From Ignavibacteria bacterium (lineage in GTDB: Bacteria; Bacteroidota; Ignavibacteria; Tepidaquicellales; OLB5): 64,000 nucleotides of DNA. Location: positions 321,970 to 385,969 of the forward strand of contig JAFLBX010000001.1 of NCBI GenBank assembly GCA_017303675.1, read 5' to 3'. Each line of letters starts with the position of its first letter. Within the stretch, counting starts at the first letter, position 1. The position numbers were made by a program, and so were the translations under genes. Positions 1 through 7,785 of the stretch are shown in pieces. The notes under the pieces are model-generated. The model was not told the DNA's origin, did not search any database, and saw only the letters and a program-made list of their open reading frames with translations.

Positions 1-2
1 AA

Positions 3-329
3 GTAGAGGAAATATTTTTCGGAATCGATACAGCTTTACCATGCGGTTTAATAATAAACGAGCTTGTTACTAACTCTATAAAACATGCTTTCCCTGATTA
101 CAGTATTGGTACTTTAACTGTAAAACTGTATAAGCTGGCAACCGGTAAGTACAGCCTGCAGGTTAAAGATGACGGAAAAGGAGCGGAGACAATTGATTTC
201 GAAAAAACAACTTCATTGGGCATGGAGCTTGTAAAAACCCTTACAGAACAGCTTGAAGGTGAAATAAAAGTAAATTCAGATAACGGAACTGAAATTACGA
301 TAGATTTTTATGATCAGTATTCCGATTAA
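3..329 (+). CDS. Sensor histidine kinase, C-terminal fragment (5' end outside window)
   Basis: Only the last 108 codons are present; the frame is open to the left edge and stops at TAA 327-329. They form a HATPase_c ATP-binding domain: the N-box reads GLIINELVTNSIKHAF, followed by a DDGKG G1-type box and SLGMELV. A GLIINELVTNSIKHAF-type N-box is typical of HisKA_2/HWE-type kinases, so the missing part probably holds that dimerisation domain and input domains. It lies 23 bp before a second signalling gene and may be co-transcribed with it. The signal sensed cannot be read from this fragment. Confidence 0.85.
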   Translation, partial: VEEIFFGIDTALPCGLIINELVTNSIKHAFPDYSIGTLTVKLYKLATGKYSLQVKDDGKGAETIDFEKTTSLGMELVKTLTEQLEGEIKVNSDNGTEITIDFYDQYSD

Positions 330-352
330 TAATAAAACATAATTTTGAGAGT

Positions 353-1822
353 ATGAACTTAATATTTAAAAAAGCAAAAGTACTTGTAGTAGAAGATGAA
401 AAGATCATTGCCAAAGATATAGAAGCTACCTTAAAAAGGATCGGGCATGAGTCAGCGGGAAGTGTGGCCAAAGGTGAAGATGCAATAAATTTTGCAGAAA
501 AGGAAAAGCCTGATCTCATTTTAATGGATATTACCTTAAAAGGTGAAATGGATGGTATTGAAGCTGCCAAAATTATAAATGATAAGTTCAGGATACCGAT
601 AGTATATATTACCGCGCACCAGGATGAAGATACAATCGAAAAGACAAAAGAAACCAACCCATACGGCTATATTACAAAACCGCTGGATGACAGGGATCTT
701 AGTACTGCTATCAATTCTGCAATGTACAGGGTTGATGTTGAATTAAGGCTAAAAGATGCTGAGGAAAAGTATTTCCGTCTTTCTGAAAACGCACCGGATA
801 TGATCATAAGCCAGGATCTTAATACAAAAAAGTACAATTACGTTAACAAATCAGTTCAAAAACTTACCGGATATTCAATAGAAGAATTCTACAATAAACC
901 GGGTTTGCTGGAATCCATTGTGGATGAGGAATGGAAGGAGCAATACCAATTTTCAATAAAGATGGTACTTGATTCTACAATTTCGATACCGTTTGAATTT
1001 ATGATTGTAAATAAAAATGGTAAAAAATTATGGCTTAACCAGAGAAGTGTTGTGTTAAGGGACTCACATAAAAAAGCTCAAACAATTGAAGCAATTTTAA
1101 CAGATATAACAGAAAGAAAAAACTACGAGACCAAGCTTGAAGAAACCACGCAAAAGCTGAGAGCTCTTACCAACTACCAGCAAAAAGTAAGAGAGGAAGA
1201 AAGGCTTCATATTTCAAGAGAGATCCATGACCAACTTGGCCAGGACCTGACAGTATTAAAAATGGACCTTTCAATGTTAGTAAAAAATATTGTAAAACAG
1301 AAAGATGAAAGTAAAAATAAATATCTGAATTCTATAACAGAAGAACTGAAAAAAATTACACCATACATTGACGATATAATTAACAAAGTTAGAAAAATTG
1401 CAACTGAATTAAGACCTGATATACTTGATAAATTAGGATTACTTGAAGCAATTGAATGGCATGCAGGAGAATTTGAAAAAAGATCAAACATAAAATGTAT
1501 TACAGAAGTGGGAGATGAAGAAATAAACCTGAACCCTGAAAAAGCTATATCTGTATTCAGAATATTCCAGGAAACGCTTACTAATACAGCAAGACACTCA
1601 GGAGCAACAGCAGTAAAGATCAAAACTGATATTCAGCACGGCTGGATGATATTAACAATTAACGATAACGGCAGAGGTATAACCAATGAAGAGATAGAAA
1701 AAAGTACATCTCTTGGAATCCTTGGAATGAAAGAAAGAGTATTGTTATTAGGCGGCATATGGGATATTAAGGGTTCAAAAGAAAACGGAACATCTGTTGA
1801 AATTAAAGTTCCATTAAGTTAA
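353..1822 (+). CDS. Hybrid response regulator / PAS / NarL-type sensor histidine kinase
   Basis: A 489-residue cytoplasmic signalling protein with no membrane segment. Residues 8-128 form a receiver domain (acidic pocket VVEDE, phosphoacceptor Asp59 in LILMD, KPLDD near the end). Residues about 135-255 form a PAS sensor domain. A HisKA_3 dimerisation domain follows, with the phosphorylated His292 in REIHDQLGQDL, and an HATPase_c domain about 395-489 (DNGRG, LGILGMKERV). HisKA_3 kinases normally pair with NarL/LuxR-type regulators, and none is nearby. The receiver suggests this kinase is itself controlled by another kinase, possibly the one encoded just upstream. The order REC-PAS-HK is the reverse of classical hybrid kinases but is common in this group of bacteria. 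Confidence 0.88.
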   Translation: MNLIFKKAKVLVVEDEKIIAKDIEATLKRIGHESAGSVAKGEDAINFAEKEKPDLILMDITLKGEMDGIEAAKIINDKFRIPIVYITAHQDEDTIEKTKETNPYGYITKPLDDRDLSTAINSAMYRVDVELRLKDAEEKYFRLSENAPDMIISQDLNTKKYNYVNKSVQKLTGYSIEEFYNKPGLLESIVDEEWKEQYQFSIKMVLDSTISIPFEFMIVNKNGKKLWLNQRSVVLRDSHKKAQTIEAILTDITERKNYETKLEETTQKLRALTNYQQKVREEERLHISREIHDQLGQDLTVLKMDLSMLVKNIVKQKDESKNKYLNSITEELKKITPYIDDIINKVRKIATELRPDILDKLGLLEAIEWHAGEFEKRSNIKCITEVGDEEINLNPEKAISVFRIFQETLTNTARHSGATAVKIKTDIQHGWMILTINDNGRGITNEEIEKSTSLGILGMKERVLLLGGIWDIKGSKENGTSVEIKVPLS

Positions 1823-1950
1823 TTTAATTACTACCCCGGTTATTCATTTCAGTTATTAAGGCATTTTTATTCAAAATTTCAGGTTCAAAATATTGAAGTG
1901 AACTTGGTTTTAATTTTGATTAAATTTGCACTTATCATATAAAAATTACA

Positions 1951-4900
1951 ATGAAATTAGAAGATTTATCACAAGAGCAGCGCGAAAAACTCGCAGAATT
2001 TGGCGTAAATACATGGTTTGTCATGGAGTTACTGGAGAACTTCGTAAATAATCCGAACTCTGTAGGAAAAGATTGGCAGGACCTGTTTACCGGCCTTAAT
2101 ATAGAAACAAATGGTAAAATTCACACTAAAAATGAAAATACCAACGGTAAAAGCAGCGTACAAACAGGTACTTATATAAATTATACTCAGCCTCCGGTAT
2201 CTTCAACTCCTGTAATAAATATGCCGCAGCCTCAAAAGGGTGAAGAAGCAATACAGATAAAAGGCGTTGGCGAGAAGATCATAGAAAATATGACTTCCAG
2301 CTTAACAATACCTATTGCAACTTCATTCCGTGCAATACCTGTAAAGGTACTGGAAGAGAACAGGCTGATAATAAATAATTTTCTGAAAAAGACCGGCAAC
2401 GGTAAAATTTCGTTCACACATATCATTGGCTGGGCAATAGTAAAAGCAATAAAATCAATTCCTGCGCTCAACAATGCGTATACAATAATTGAAGGTAACC
2501 CTCATTTACTTAAAAAGAATTCAGTAAATCTCGGGCTTGCCGTAGATCTTGAAAAGAAAGACGGTTCACGCTCTTTGATCGTACCCAATATCAAAGGAGC
2601 AGATAAAATGAATTTCCGTCAGTTCTTTGATTCTTACAATGATATTATCAACCGCTCAAGAAGCGGAAAGATAGATATTTCAGATTTTCAGGGAACAACC
2701 ATTACTTTAACAAATCCCGGAACAATAGGAACAGCAGCATCACAGCCAAGGCTTATGGTAGGTCAAGGCGCTATAATTGCAACAGGCGCTCTCGACTATC
2801 CGGCTGAATACCAGGCAGTAACAAAAGATATAATTACTATGCTTGGCATAAGTAAAGTAATGAACATAACAAGCACTTACGATCACCGCATAATTCAGGG
2901 CGCTGAATCGGGAATGTTTTTGCAGAAAATGCATAAGCTTCTCATAGGGGAAGAAGGTTTTTATGAAACTATTTTCAGTGATCTTAACATGCCTGTAAAA
3001 CCGGTTATGTGGAAAATAGATAATAACCCTGAAAATTTTGACGGAATTGATAATCTGGAAGAAATTGAAAAACAGGCAAAAGCAATTCAGCTTGTTAATA
3101 TGTACCGCGTAAGAGGTCATTTGCTGGCAAACCTTGATCCGCTAAAGCCCCAGGCAAAATACCATCCCGAGCTTGACCCCAACACATATGGTTTCACGGT
3201 TTGGGATTATGACAGGCAATTCATAACACCGCGTCTTGCCGGATTAAGAACTGCGACACTAAGGGAAATACTTGATATACTGCAAAAAACTTACTGTGAA
3301 AATATTGGGGTTGAATACATGCATATTCAGGACCCGAAAGAAAAATTATGGCTTCAGGATAAAATGGAGCCGATCAAAAATCAGCCTTCATTAACAGCAG
3401 AAGAAAAGAAACATATTCTATATAAGTTAATTCAGGCGGAAAATTTTGAAAAATTTGTTGATAAAAAGTACATAGGGCATAAAAGATTTTCACTCGAAGG
3501 CTCCGAAACAATTATTCCTGTTCTTGATATGCTGCTGAGCCTTGCAGCTGCCGAAAAAGTGGATGAAGTTGTTCTGGGTATGGCTCATCGAGGCAGGCTA
3601 AACGTTCTTGCTAATATAATCGGCAAGAATATGCAGGAAATATTTTCTGAATTTGAGGATATTTCAGATGTTGATTCAGTTGAAGGCTCAGGTGATGTTA
3701 AATACCATCTTGGTTCCTCAGGTGTATATGAAACAATGTACGGGGATGATATCAATGTATCAGTTGCATCCAACCCAAGCCACCTTGAATTTGTAAACCC
3801 GGTAGTGGAAGGCATTGTACGCGCTAAGCAGCAGATGATGAATGATTCGCTTAAAAACAAATACATTCCGGTTCTGCTTCATGGTGATGCAGCAATTGCA
3901 GGTGAAGGTATTGTAGCAGAAACATTAAACTTATCACAGCTTAAAGGTTACAGCACCGGTGGAACCATTCATATAATTATCAATAACCAGATCGGTTTCA
4001 CAACCAGTCCGGTTGATGCAAGATCAACAGTATATGCATCAGATGTTGCGAAGATGGTACAGGCTCCGATTTTTCATGTAAACGGTGATGACCCTGAAGC
4101 CACAATTCTGGTAACTAAGCTTGCCTATGAATACCGGATGATGTTTCATAAGGATGTTGTAATTGATGTTTACAGCTTCCGCAGGTTAGGGCATAATGAA
4201 TCAGATGAACCGGCTTTTACACAGCCTGTTCTTTATAAAGCTATCAGAAATCATCCTACGGTAAAAAACATTTACCAGGAAAAGCTTTTAAATGAAAAAG
4301 TGACTGATACATCAGAGATCCAGAAAATGGAAACCGAGATATATGATATAATGGATAAGGGATATACGAAGGCACATGAAAGGGAAATGCTGTTTAAGGC
4401 TGATACTCCCATCAGGTTAACTGATGAACAGATAAAGATCCTTCGTTCAAACCAGCTTCCTGAGATCACAATGAATGATCTGAACAGAATTGTGGAAACT
4501 ATAACCACTTTACCTGCTGATTTTCATTTACATCCAAAACTGAGAAAGTTCATTGAATCAAGAAGGGAGTTTCTAAACGGTGATACAAAGATAGACTGGT
4601 CATTTGCTGAAGCACTTGCTTTCGGCACCTTACTGCTTGAAGGAATACCTGTAAGACTGAGCGGCCAGGATAGCGCAAGAGGAACATTTTCACAAAGACA
4701 TATTGTGCTTACTGATATGGAATCAGAAGAGGAAGTAATTCTTCACAATAATATAGCCCCTGATAAAGCGAAAATAGAGCCACTGGACAGCCTGCTTTCA
4801 GAAGCGGCAGTTCTTGGTTTTGAATTCGGATACAGCACTGCAGATCCGCTTTCACTTGTATTATGGGAGGCACAGTTCGGGGATTTTGCAAATGCCGGCC

Positions 4901-5652
4901 AGGTTATTATAGATAACTTTATTGCCGCTTCACAGGATAAATGGAACCTGCCGAGCAATATTGCAATGCTGCTTCCTCATGGTCAGGAAGGACAAGGCCC
5001 GGAACATTCAAGTGCAAGGCTGGAAAGATTTTTAACTTTGTGTGCTGATGATAACATGACCATTTGCAATCCTTCAACTCCGGCGCAGTATTATTATTTG
5101 CTGCGCTCCCAGGGTAAATATAATAACAGGCGCCCGCTGGTGATAATGACACCAAAAAGCCTGCTGAGACTTCCTGAGGCAAGATCTGACAAAAATGAAT
5201 TTATCGGCGGTAAATACCGCTTAGTGATAGATGATAACACAGTTACGAACAAATCTGATATCAGGCGTGTAATACTGACAAGCGGAAAATTCTATTATGA
5301 TCTGGCTAAATATAAGAAAGAGAATAACATTTCGCATATAGCAATTGTAAGAGTGGAAAGGTATTATCCATATCCATCAGAAGAAATAAAAGCTATCCTG
5401 AAAACTTATACCAATGCCACAGAAGTTTTCTGGGCTCAGGAAGAACCACATAATATGGGAGCTTTGATCTTCATGTCATACAGGCTGAAGAGGGACCTAA
5501 GAGAACTTGGGAGTAAAATGACATTATACGGCGTCAGCAGGGATGAAAGCCCGGCTCCAGCCCCAGGCTCAAACTCTATATTTAATCAAACCCAGAAAAG
5601 ACTTCTTGCAGAAGCATTTTCAGAGATAAAAGAAGTTGTAGATGTAAAGTAG
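1951..5652 (+). CDS. Fused 2-oxoglutarate dehydrogenase E1 with E2 catalytic domain (Kgd/OdhA type)
   Basis: A 1233-residue TCA-cycle enzyme acting on 2-oxoglutarate with thiamine diphosphate. Order: a short E1-type N-terminal segment (residues 1-45, NTWFVMELLENF), a low-complexity linker (50-95), an E2 acyltransferase catalytic domain (about 100-340, ending in YDHRIIQGAESG with catalytic His312) and a full E1 domain (about 370-1233: MAHRGRLNVL, HGDAAIAGEGIVAET, NNQIGFTT, GQDSARGTFSQRH, HGQEGQGPEHSSARL). Length and architecture match actinobacterial Kgd/OdhA (about 1230 residues). There is no lipoyl domain, so a separate lipoylated E2 must supply the swinging arm. It is a single gene closed by its own terminator. 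The symbol is left empty because kgd, odhA and sucA are all in use for this architecture. Confidence 0.92.
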   Translation: MKLEDLSQEQREKLAEFGVNTWFVMELLENFVNNPNSVGKDWQDLFTGLNIETNGKIHTKNENTNGKSSVQTGTYINYTQPPVSSTPVINMPQPQKGEEAIQIKGVGEKIIENMTSSLTIPIATSFRAIPVKVLEENRLIINNFLKKTGNGKISFTHIIGWAIVKAIKSIPALNNAYTIIEGNPHLLKKNSVNLGLAVDLEKKDGSRSLIVPNIKGADKMNFRQFFDSYNDIINRSRSGKIDISDFQGTTITLTNPGTIGTAASQPRLMVGQGAIIATGALDYPAEYQAVTKDIITMLGISKVMNITSTYDHRIIQGAESGMFLQKMHKLLIGEEGFYETIFSDLNMPVKPVMWKIDNNPENFDGIDNLEEIEKQAKAIQLVNMYRVRGHLLANLDPLKPQAKYHPELDPNTYGFTVWDYDRQFITPRLAGLRTATLREILDILQKTYCENIGVEYMHIQDPKEKLWLQDKMEPIKNQPSLTAEEKKHILYKLIQAENFEKFVDKKYIGHKRFSLEGSETIIPVLDMLLSLAAAEKVDEVVLGMAHRGRLNVLANIIGKNMQEIFSEFEDISDVDSVEGSGDVKYHLGSSGVYETMYGDDINVSVASNPSHLEFVNPVVEGIVRAKQQMMNDSLKNKYIPVLLHGDAAIAGEGIVAETLNLSQLKGYSTGGTIHIIINNQIGFTTSPVDARSTVYASDVAKMVQAPIFHVNGDDPEATILVTKLAYEYRMMFHKDVVIDVYSFRRLGHNESDEPAFTQPVLYKAIRNHPTVKNIYQEKLLNEKVTDTSEIQKMETEIYDIMDKGYTKAHEREMLFKADTPIRLTDEQIKILRSNQLPEITMNDLNRIVETITTLPADFHLHPKLRKFIESRREFLNGDTKIDWSFAEALAFGTLLLEGIPVRLSGQDSARGTFSQRHIVLTDMESEEEVILHNNIAPDKAKIEPLDSLLSEAAVLGFEFGYSTADPLSLVLWEAQFGDFANAGQVIIDNFIAASQDKWNLPSNIAMLLPHGQEGQGPEHSSARLERFLTLCADDNMTICNPSTPAQYYYLLRSQGKYNNRRPLVIMTPKSLLRLPEARSDKNEFIGGKYRLVIDDNTVTNKSDIRRVILTSGKFYYDLAKYKKENNISHIAIVRVERYYPYPSEEIKAILKTYTNATEVFWAQEEPHNMGALIFMSYRLKRDLRELGSKMTLYGVSRDESPAPAPGSNSIFNQTQKRLLAEAFSEIKEVVDVK

Positions 5653-5680
5653 TTAAACATTATAATATAGATAATTAGAA

Positions 5681-5710
5681 AGGAAAACTCATAGGGTTTT
5701 CCTTTTTTTA
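5681..5710 (+). terminator. Rho-independent terminator of the 2-oxoglutarate dehydrogenase gene
   Basis: An 8-bp perfect stem (AGGAAAAC 5681-5688 with GTTTTCCT 5696-5703) closes a 7-nt loop and runs into a T tract (5703-5709), 28 bp after the stop codon. Confidence 0.85.
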
Positions 5711-5898
5711 TCTCTATGAGTCATTAAATATTATGATTGTTATCCTGTTGGTATGCTGATTAATGTTAATAATTATGTTTATTAACCGATTAAGTCATAT
5801 AACCTGTTTCGTTATTTACTAACGCTAATTAAAGCATTATTTTAGTATTGCAATTGTAGTTAAACTTAACAACCTTTACTTCTATAGAGGTAACAAAT

Positions 5899-6003
5899 AT
5901 GGAAACAGATCTAACAAAATTCAAAAAGAACAGTAACGTGTTTATTGCCGGAACAATAACCATTTTTCTTGTGATCGTAATTATTGGATTCATTTTCGGT
6001 TAA
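5899..6003 (+). CDS. Single-helix membrane microprotein A (34 aa)
   Basis: A 34-codon gene with a charged N-terminus (METDLTKFKKNSN) and one long hydrophobic helix ending in IIGFIFG. A ribosome-binding site AGAGG (5886-5890) is placed 8 bp before the ATG, and a strong terminator follows. Its helix closely matches microprotein B, 225 bp downstream: both have SN, then an aromatic or aliphatic residue, I, a TI core and an IGF-[IV]-FG end. Independent upstream region and terminator plus a conserved paralogue argue for a real gene. Function is unknown; a small subunit or modulator of a membrane complex is possible. Confidence 0.7.
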   Translation: METDLTKFKKNSNVFIAGTITIFLVIVIIGFIFG

Positions 6004-6034
6004 TAAATTGTGATCGCATGTATCCGGCAAAAAA

Positions 6035-6077
6035 GAATTCTGCTGTCTGAAACAGGGCAGCAGAATTCATTTTTTTA
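6035..6077 (+). terminator. Terminator of microprotein A
   Basis: An 11-bp perfect stem (GAATTCTGCTG 6035-6045 with CAGCAGAATTC 6058-6068) is followed by seven T residues. It separates the two paralogous microprotein genes into separate transcripts. Confidence 0.88.
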
Positions 6078-6227
6078 CAGACAAATTTAACCCTAACAAT
6101 ATTATAATTATACATATTAAATTCAATATAACTGTTTAAGGTGATTGTCCTTTGAACATTCAAATATTAATTTGATTTCAGAGAATTATACTAATAATAA
6201 CTAATTTCAGAGGAGAAATTCAGTACA

Positions 6228-6362
6228 ATGAACACGAAACAAATTAATGACAAAATCACAAATCAGCAAATGACTGAAGTTACAAAAAGCAGCAACATGT
6301 ATATCGGCACAACAATAGTAATTATGCTTGCAATCATAGTTATTGGATTTGTATTCGGTTAA
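6228..6362 (+). CDS. Single-helix membrane microprotein B (44 aa), paralogue of A
   Basis: A 44-codon gene with a polar N-terminal tail of about 20 residues, then the helix beginning SSNMYIGTTIVIML and ending IGFVFG. The helix aligns without gaps to microprotein A; the tails differ. A good ribosome-binding site AGGAGA (6211-6216) precedes the ATG and a terminator follows at 6390. Two monocistronic one-helix paralogues in tandem suggest high or differential expression. No family is recognised. Confidence 0.72.
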   Translation: MNTKQINDKITNQQMTEVTKSSNMYIGTTIVIMLAIIVIGFVFG

Positions 6363-6389
6363 GAGTGTTTTAATATACTTTTTTATAAG

Positions 6390-6418
6390 GCTCTGTTCTT
6401 GAGAACAGGGCTTTTTTT
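6390..6418 (+). terminator. Terminator of microprotein B
   Basis: A 9-bp stem (GCTCTGTTC 6390-6398 with GAACAGGGC 6403-6411, one G-T pair) with a tetraloop and a T7 tract. Confidence 0.88.
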
Positions 6419-6481
6419 ATGGAATATAATTATCCTCGATTTTCTCAATTAGATTGATTATTTTTGTTTTTTACTACATTT

Positions 6482-6556
6482 CGGGGTGTGGCTCAGCCCG
6501 GTTAGAGCGCCTGGTTCGGGACCAGGAGGCCGGAGGTTCGAATCCTCTCACCCCGA
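6482..6556 (+). tRNA. tRNA-Pro (anticodon CGG)
   Basis: A full cloverleaf can be folded: acceptor CGGGGTG (6482-6488) with CACCCCG (6549-6555), discriminator A6556, a D-arm region around GCTCAGCCCGGTTAGAGC, anticodon arm CCTGG-TTCGGGA-CCAGG giving CGG, and T arm GGAGG-TTCGAAT-CCTCT. CCA is not encoded. Two bases after the discriminator comes the TTG that opens the GIY-YIG frame, so the two are almost certainly co-transcribed. A broken copy of its 3' part lies 311 bp downstream. Confidence 0.95.
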
Positions 6557-6557
6557 C

Positions 6558-6812
6558 TTGAAGTTTTACACTTACATATTACAATCAGAAATATCAGGAA
6601 AACTCTATATTGGTCAAACTAATGACCTTGAAGACCGTCTATTCCGCCATAATTCAAACCTGTCCTTAAGTACCAAAAATAAAGGCCCATGGAAACTTAT
6701 TTTCAGTAAAGAGTTCAGTTCAAGAAGTGAAGCTGTATTACTGGAAATGAAGCTTAAATCTTTTAAAAATACTTCCAGAATTCTGAGATGGATTGAATTA
6801 AACGCAGGTTAG
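6558..6812 (+). CDS. Small GIY-YIG nuclease-domain protein directly behind tRNA-Pro
   Basis: A stand-alone GIY-YIG domain of about 84 residues, the size usual for the YhbQ/UvrC-N-like small family. Visible motifs are FYTYILQ (the GIY strand), KLYIGQTNDLEDRLFRHN (YIG strand and catalytic Arg) and PWKLIFSKEFSSRSEA-LLEMKLKSF, with Glu as likely metal ligand. The frame runs back into the tRNA, but residues before TTG 6558 are only translated tRNA sequence, so TTG is taken as start. It has no ribosome-binding site, because the tRNA 3' end lies there. The stop (6810-6812) falls on the junction with the duplicated tRNA piece. Whether it is expressed is uncertain. Confidence 0.65.
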   Translation: MKFYTYILQSEISGKLYIGQTNDLEDRLFRHNSNLSLSTKNKGPWKLIFSKEFSSRSEAVLLEMKLKSFKNTSRILRWIELNAG

Positions 6813-6816
6813 AGCG

Positions 6817-6837
6817 TCCCGACACTACGTGTCGGGA
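6817..6837. repeat. Perfect palindromic hairpin in place of the anticodon arm of the tRNA copy
   Basis: Two 9-bp arms (TCCCGACAC 6817-6825 and GTGTCGGGA 6829-6837) around a 3-nt loop. It stands between the D-arm-like GGTTAGAGCG and the variable-loop sequence AGGCCGG, where an anticodon arm would be. A degenerate relative (TCCCTACAC / GTGTCGGGG) occurs at 7004-7024. Such short GC-rich palindromes resemble dispersed intergenic repeats. Confidence 0.8.
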
Positions 6838-6868
6838 AGGCCGGAGGTTCGAATCCTCTCACCCCGAC

Positions 6869-7042
6869 TTGAAGTTTTACACTTACATATTACAATCAGA
6901 AATATCGGGAAAACTCTATATTGGTCAAACTAATGACCTTGAAGACCGTTTGATACGTCATAATTCAAACCAGTCCTTAAGTACCAAAAATAATGGCCCA
7001 GCGTCCCTACACTTCGTGTCGGGGGGAAAGCCGTCCCGATAA
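6869..7042 (+). pseudogene. Truncated second copy of the GIY-YIG gene
   Basis: It starts with the same TTG and reads LKFYTYILQSEISGKLYIGQ as the first copy, with LIRHNSNQ in place of LFRHNSNL. After 44 codons homology ends at GGCCCA, and the frame runs through the degenerate palindrome to TAA at 7040-7042 (57 residues in all). The C-terminal half of the domain, including the likely metal-binding Glu, is missing, so it cannot be a complete nuclease. Confidence 0.75.
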
Positions 7043-7080
7043 AGCGGAATCTCCTGACAATTTTGTATAATAAAACAACA

Positions 7081-7110
7081 AAGGCTGTCATTTTTAAATG
7101 ACAGCCTTTT
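7081..7110. terminator. Bidirectional terminator
   Basis: A long stem (AAGGCTGTCATTT 7081-7093 with AAATGACAGCCTT 7096-7108) with T residues on the plus side and A residues before it (7073-7082). It can end both the tRNA/GIY-YIG transcript and the minus-strand gene at 7134-7547. Confidence 0.8.
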
Positions 7111-7133
7111 TCATTCTAACAAAGAAAATTGCT

Positions 7134-7547
7134 TTATAACTCTATTGAAACGGCATCAGAATCTTTTTCACCACTTGCACCTGCAAGATAGACCAAAACT
7201 TCATTATTATTTTCACCATACACTATTATATAACCATATTCAGCAGAAACCTGGTGAATAATATTCATTTCATTCTTTTTCAGTTTATTTCCAAATTCAT
7301 ATTTATCGCCATTTCCTGAAATCAGTTCAGTGTTTTTTACCCATACTTCATTTTCTGCTGTAAGAATAATACTTTCCCCGAAAAATCTCTCCGAAAAACC
7401 ATCTGCATTAATATCAATTACTAAATTTTTATATACAGGTGAATGTTTAATTACAGAATATTTCACAAAGTTACCTGAACCAGTACCATTATTTTGCTGA
7501 GCTAAAATAATTCCTGAAAACAGAATAAAAGTTAATATGTATTTCAT
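7134..7547 (-). CDS. Secreted protein of unknown function (137 aa)
   Basis: An N-terminal signal peptide (MKYILTFILFSGIILAQ, probable cleavage after the Ala) precedes about 120 residues of predicted beta-rich sequence without cysteines. An excellent ribosome-binding site AGGAGG precedes the ATG. The gene has its own sigma-54-like promoter (7582-7596) and shares the regulatory dyad at 7647-7664 with the divergent operon starting at 7786. No family is recognised. Context suggests a periplasmic or secreted stress protein. Confidence 0.75.
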   Translation of the reverse strand: MKYILTFILFSGIILAQQNNGTGSGNFVKYSVIKHSPVYKNLVIDINADGFSERFFGESIILTAENEVWVKNTELISGNGDKYEFGNKLKKNEMNIIHQVSAEYGYIIVYGENNNEVLVYLAGASGEKDSDAVSIEL

Positions 7548-7581
7548 AACAAATCCTCCTTAATGATTACTCATAAAAAAC

Positions 7582-7596
7582 TCAAATTTTATGCCA
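7582..7596 (-). promoter_or_regulatory. Sigma-54-like -24/-12 promoter for the minus-strand gene
   Basis: Read on the minus strand: TGGCAT (7596-7591), 5 bp, TTGA (7585-7582). The sigma-54 consensus is TGGCAC-N5-TTGC[AT]; the last base of each box deviates. It lies 35 bp before the start codon. The plus-strand promoter at 7734 has the same boxes and spacing, making a divergent pair. Confidence 0.6.
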
Positions 7597-7646
7597 AATT
7601 TTTATTTCATTTATAACATACTTTTGAGAATAAATATAAAATACAA

Positions 7647-7664
7647 TATGACATTTATGACATA
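7647..7664. promoter_or_regulatory. Putative enhancer dyad (UAS copy 1) between divergent sigma-54-like promoters
   Basis: TATGACA-TTTA-TGACATA, one base from a perfect palindrome. The same 18 bases occur at 21169-21186, and related dyads at 28731-28748 and 34465-34482. The site is about 50 bp from the minus-strand -24 box and 69 bp from the plus-strand -24 box, a plausible place for an NtrC-type activator. Confidence 0.65.
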
Positions 7665-7733
7665 AGATTGACAAATCAAATAATATAAAAGCCTGTTTAT
7701 TTTTCAAAAAGGTGAATAATTGAATTTAAAAAT

Positions 7734-7748
7734 TGGCATAGTATTTGA
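7734..7748 (+). promoter_or_regulatory. Sigma-54-like promoter of the Ig-domain / Rieske / NHEJ gene run
   Basis: TGGCAT (7734-7739), 5 bp, TTGA (7745-7748); a start of transcription near 7760 would leave about 25 bp of leader to ATG 7786. All genes from 7786 to 13576 follow on the same strand with gaps of 30 bp or less and no visible terminator, so this site may drive the whole run. Confidence 0.6.
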
Positions 7749-7785
7749 GTAATCTATAATAGCATAATGTAAAAGGAGAAATAAC

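Larger units (their letters stand above)
6527..7000 (+). repeat. Tandem duplication of tRNA 3' part plus GIY-YIG 5' half
   Basis: Bases 6527-6689 (tRNA variable loop, T arm, 3' acceptor strand and the first 44 GIY-YIG codons) recur at 6838-7000. The offset is exactly 311 bp with no gaps, and I count 8 mismatches in 163 bp (about 95% identity). The mismatches cluster around the codons for LFRHN. The second copy lacks the 5' acceptor strand and anticodon arm of the tRNA and breaks off at GGCCCA. Confidence 0.9.

Noticed and set aside
6486-6557. Upstream extension of the GIY-YIG frame into the tRNA
   Set aside because: These 24 codons are translated tRNA-Pro sequence (FESS comes from the T loop); the real start can only be after the tRNA.
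6808-6868. Second tRNA gene
   Set aside because: It lacks the 5' acceptor strand and has no anticodon arm; only the 3' part of tRNA-Pro is present.
7081-7110. TGTCAT...ATGACA as another enhancer dyad
   Set aside because: The half-sites face the opposite way from the four dyads and form the stem of a terminator.
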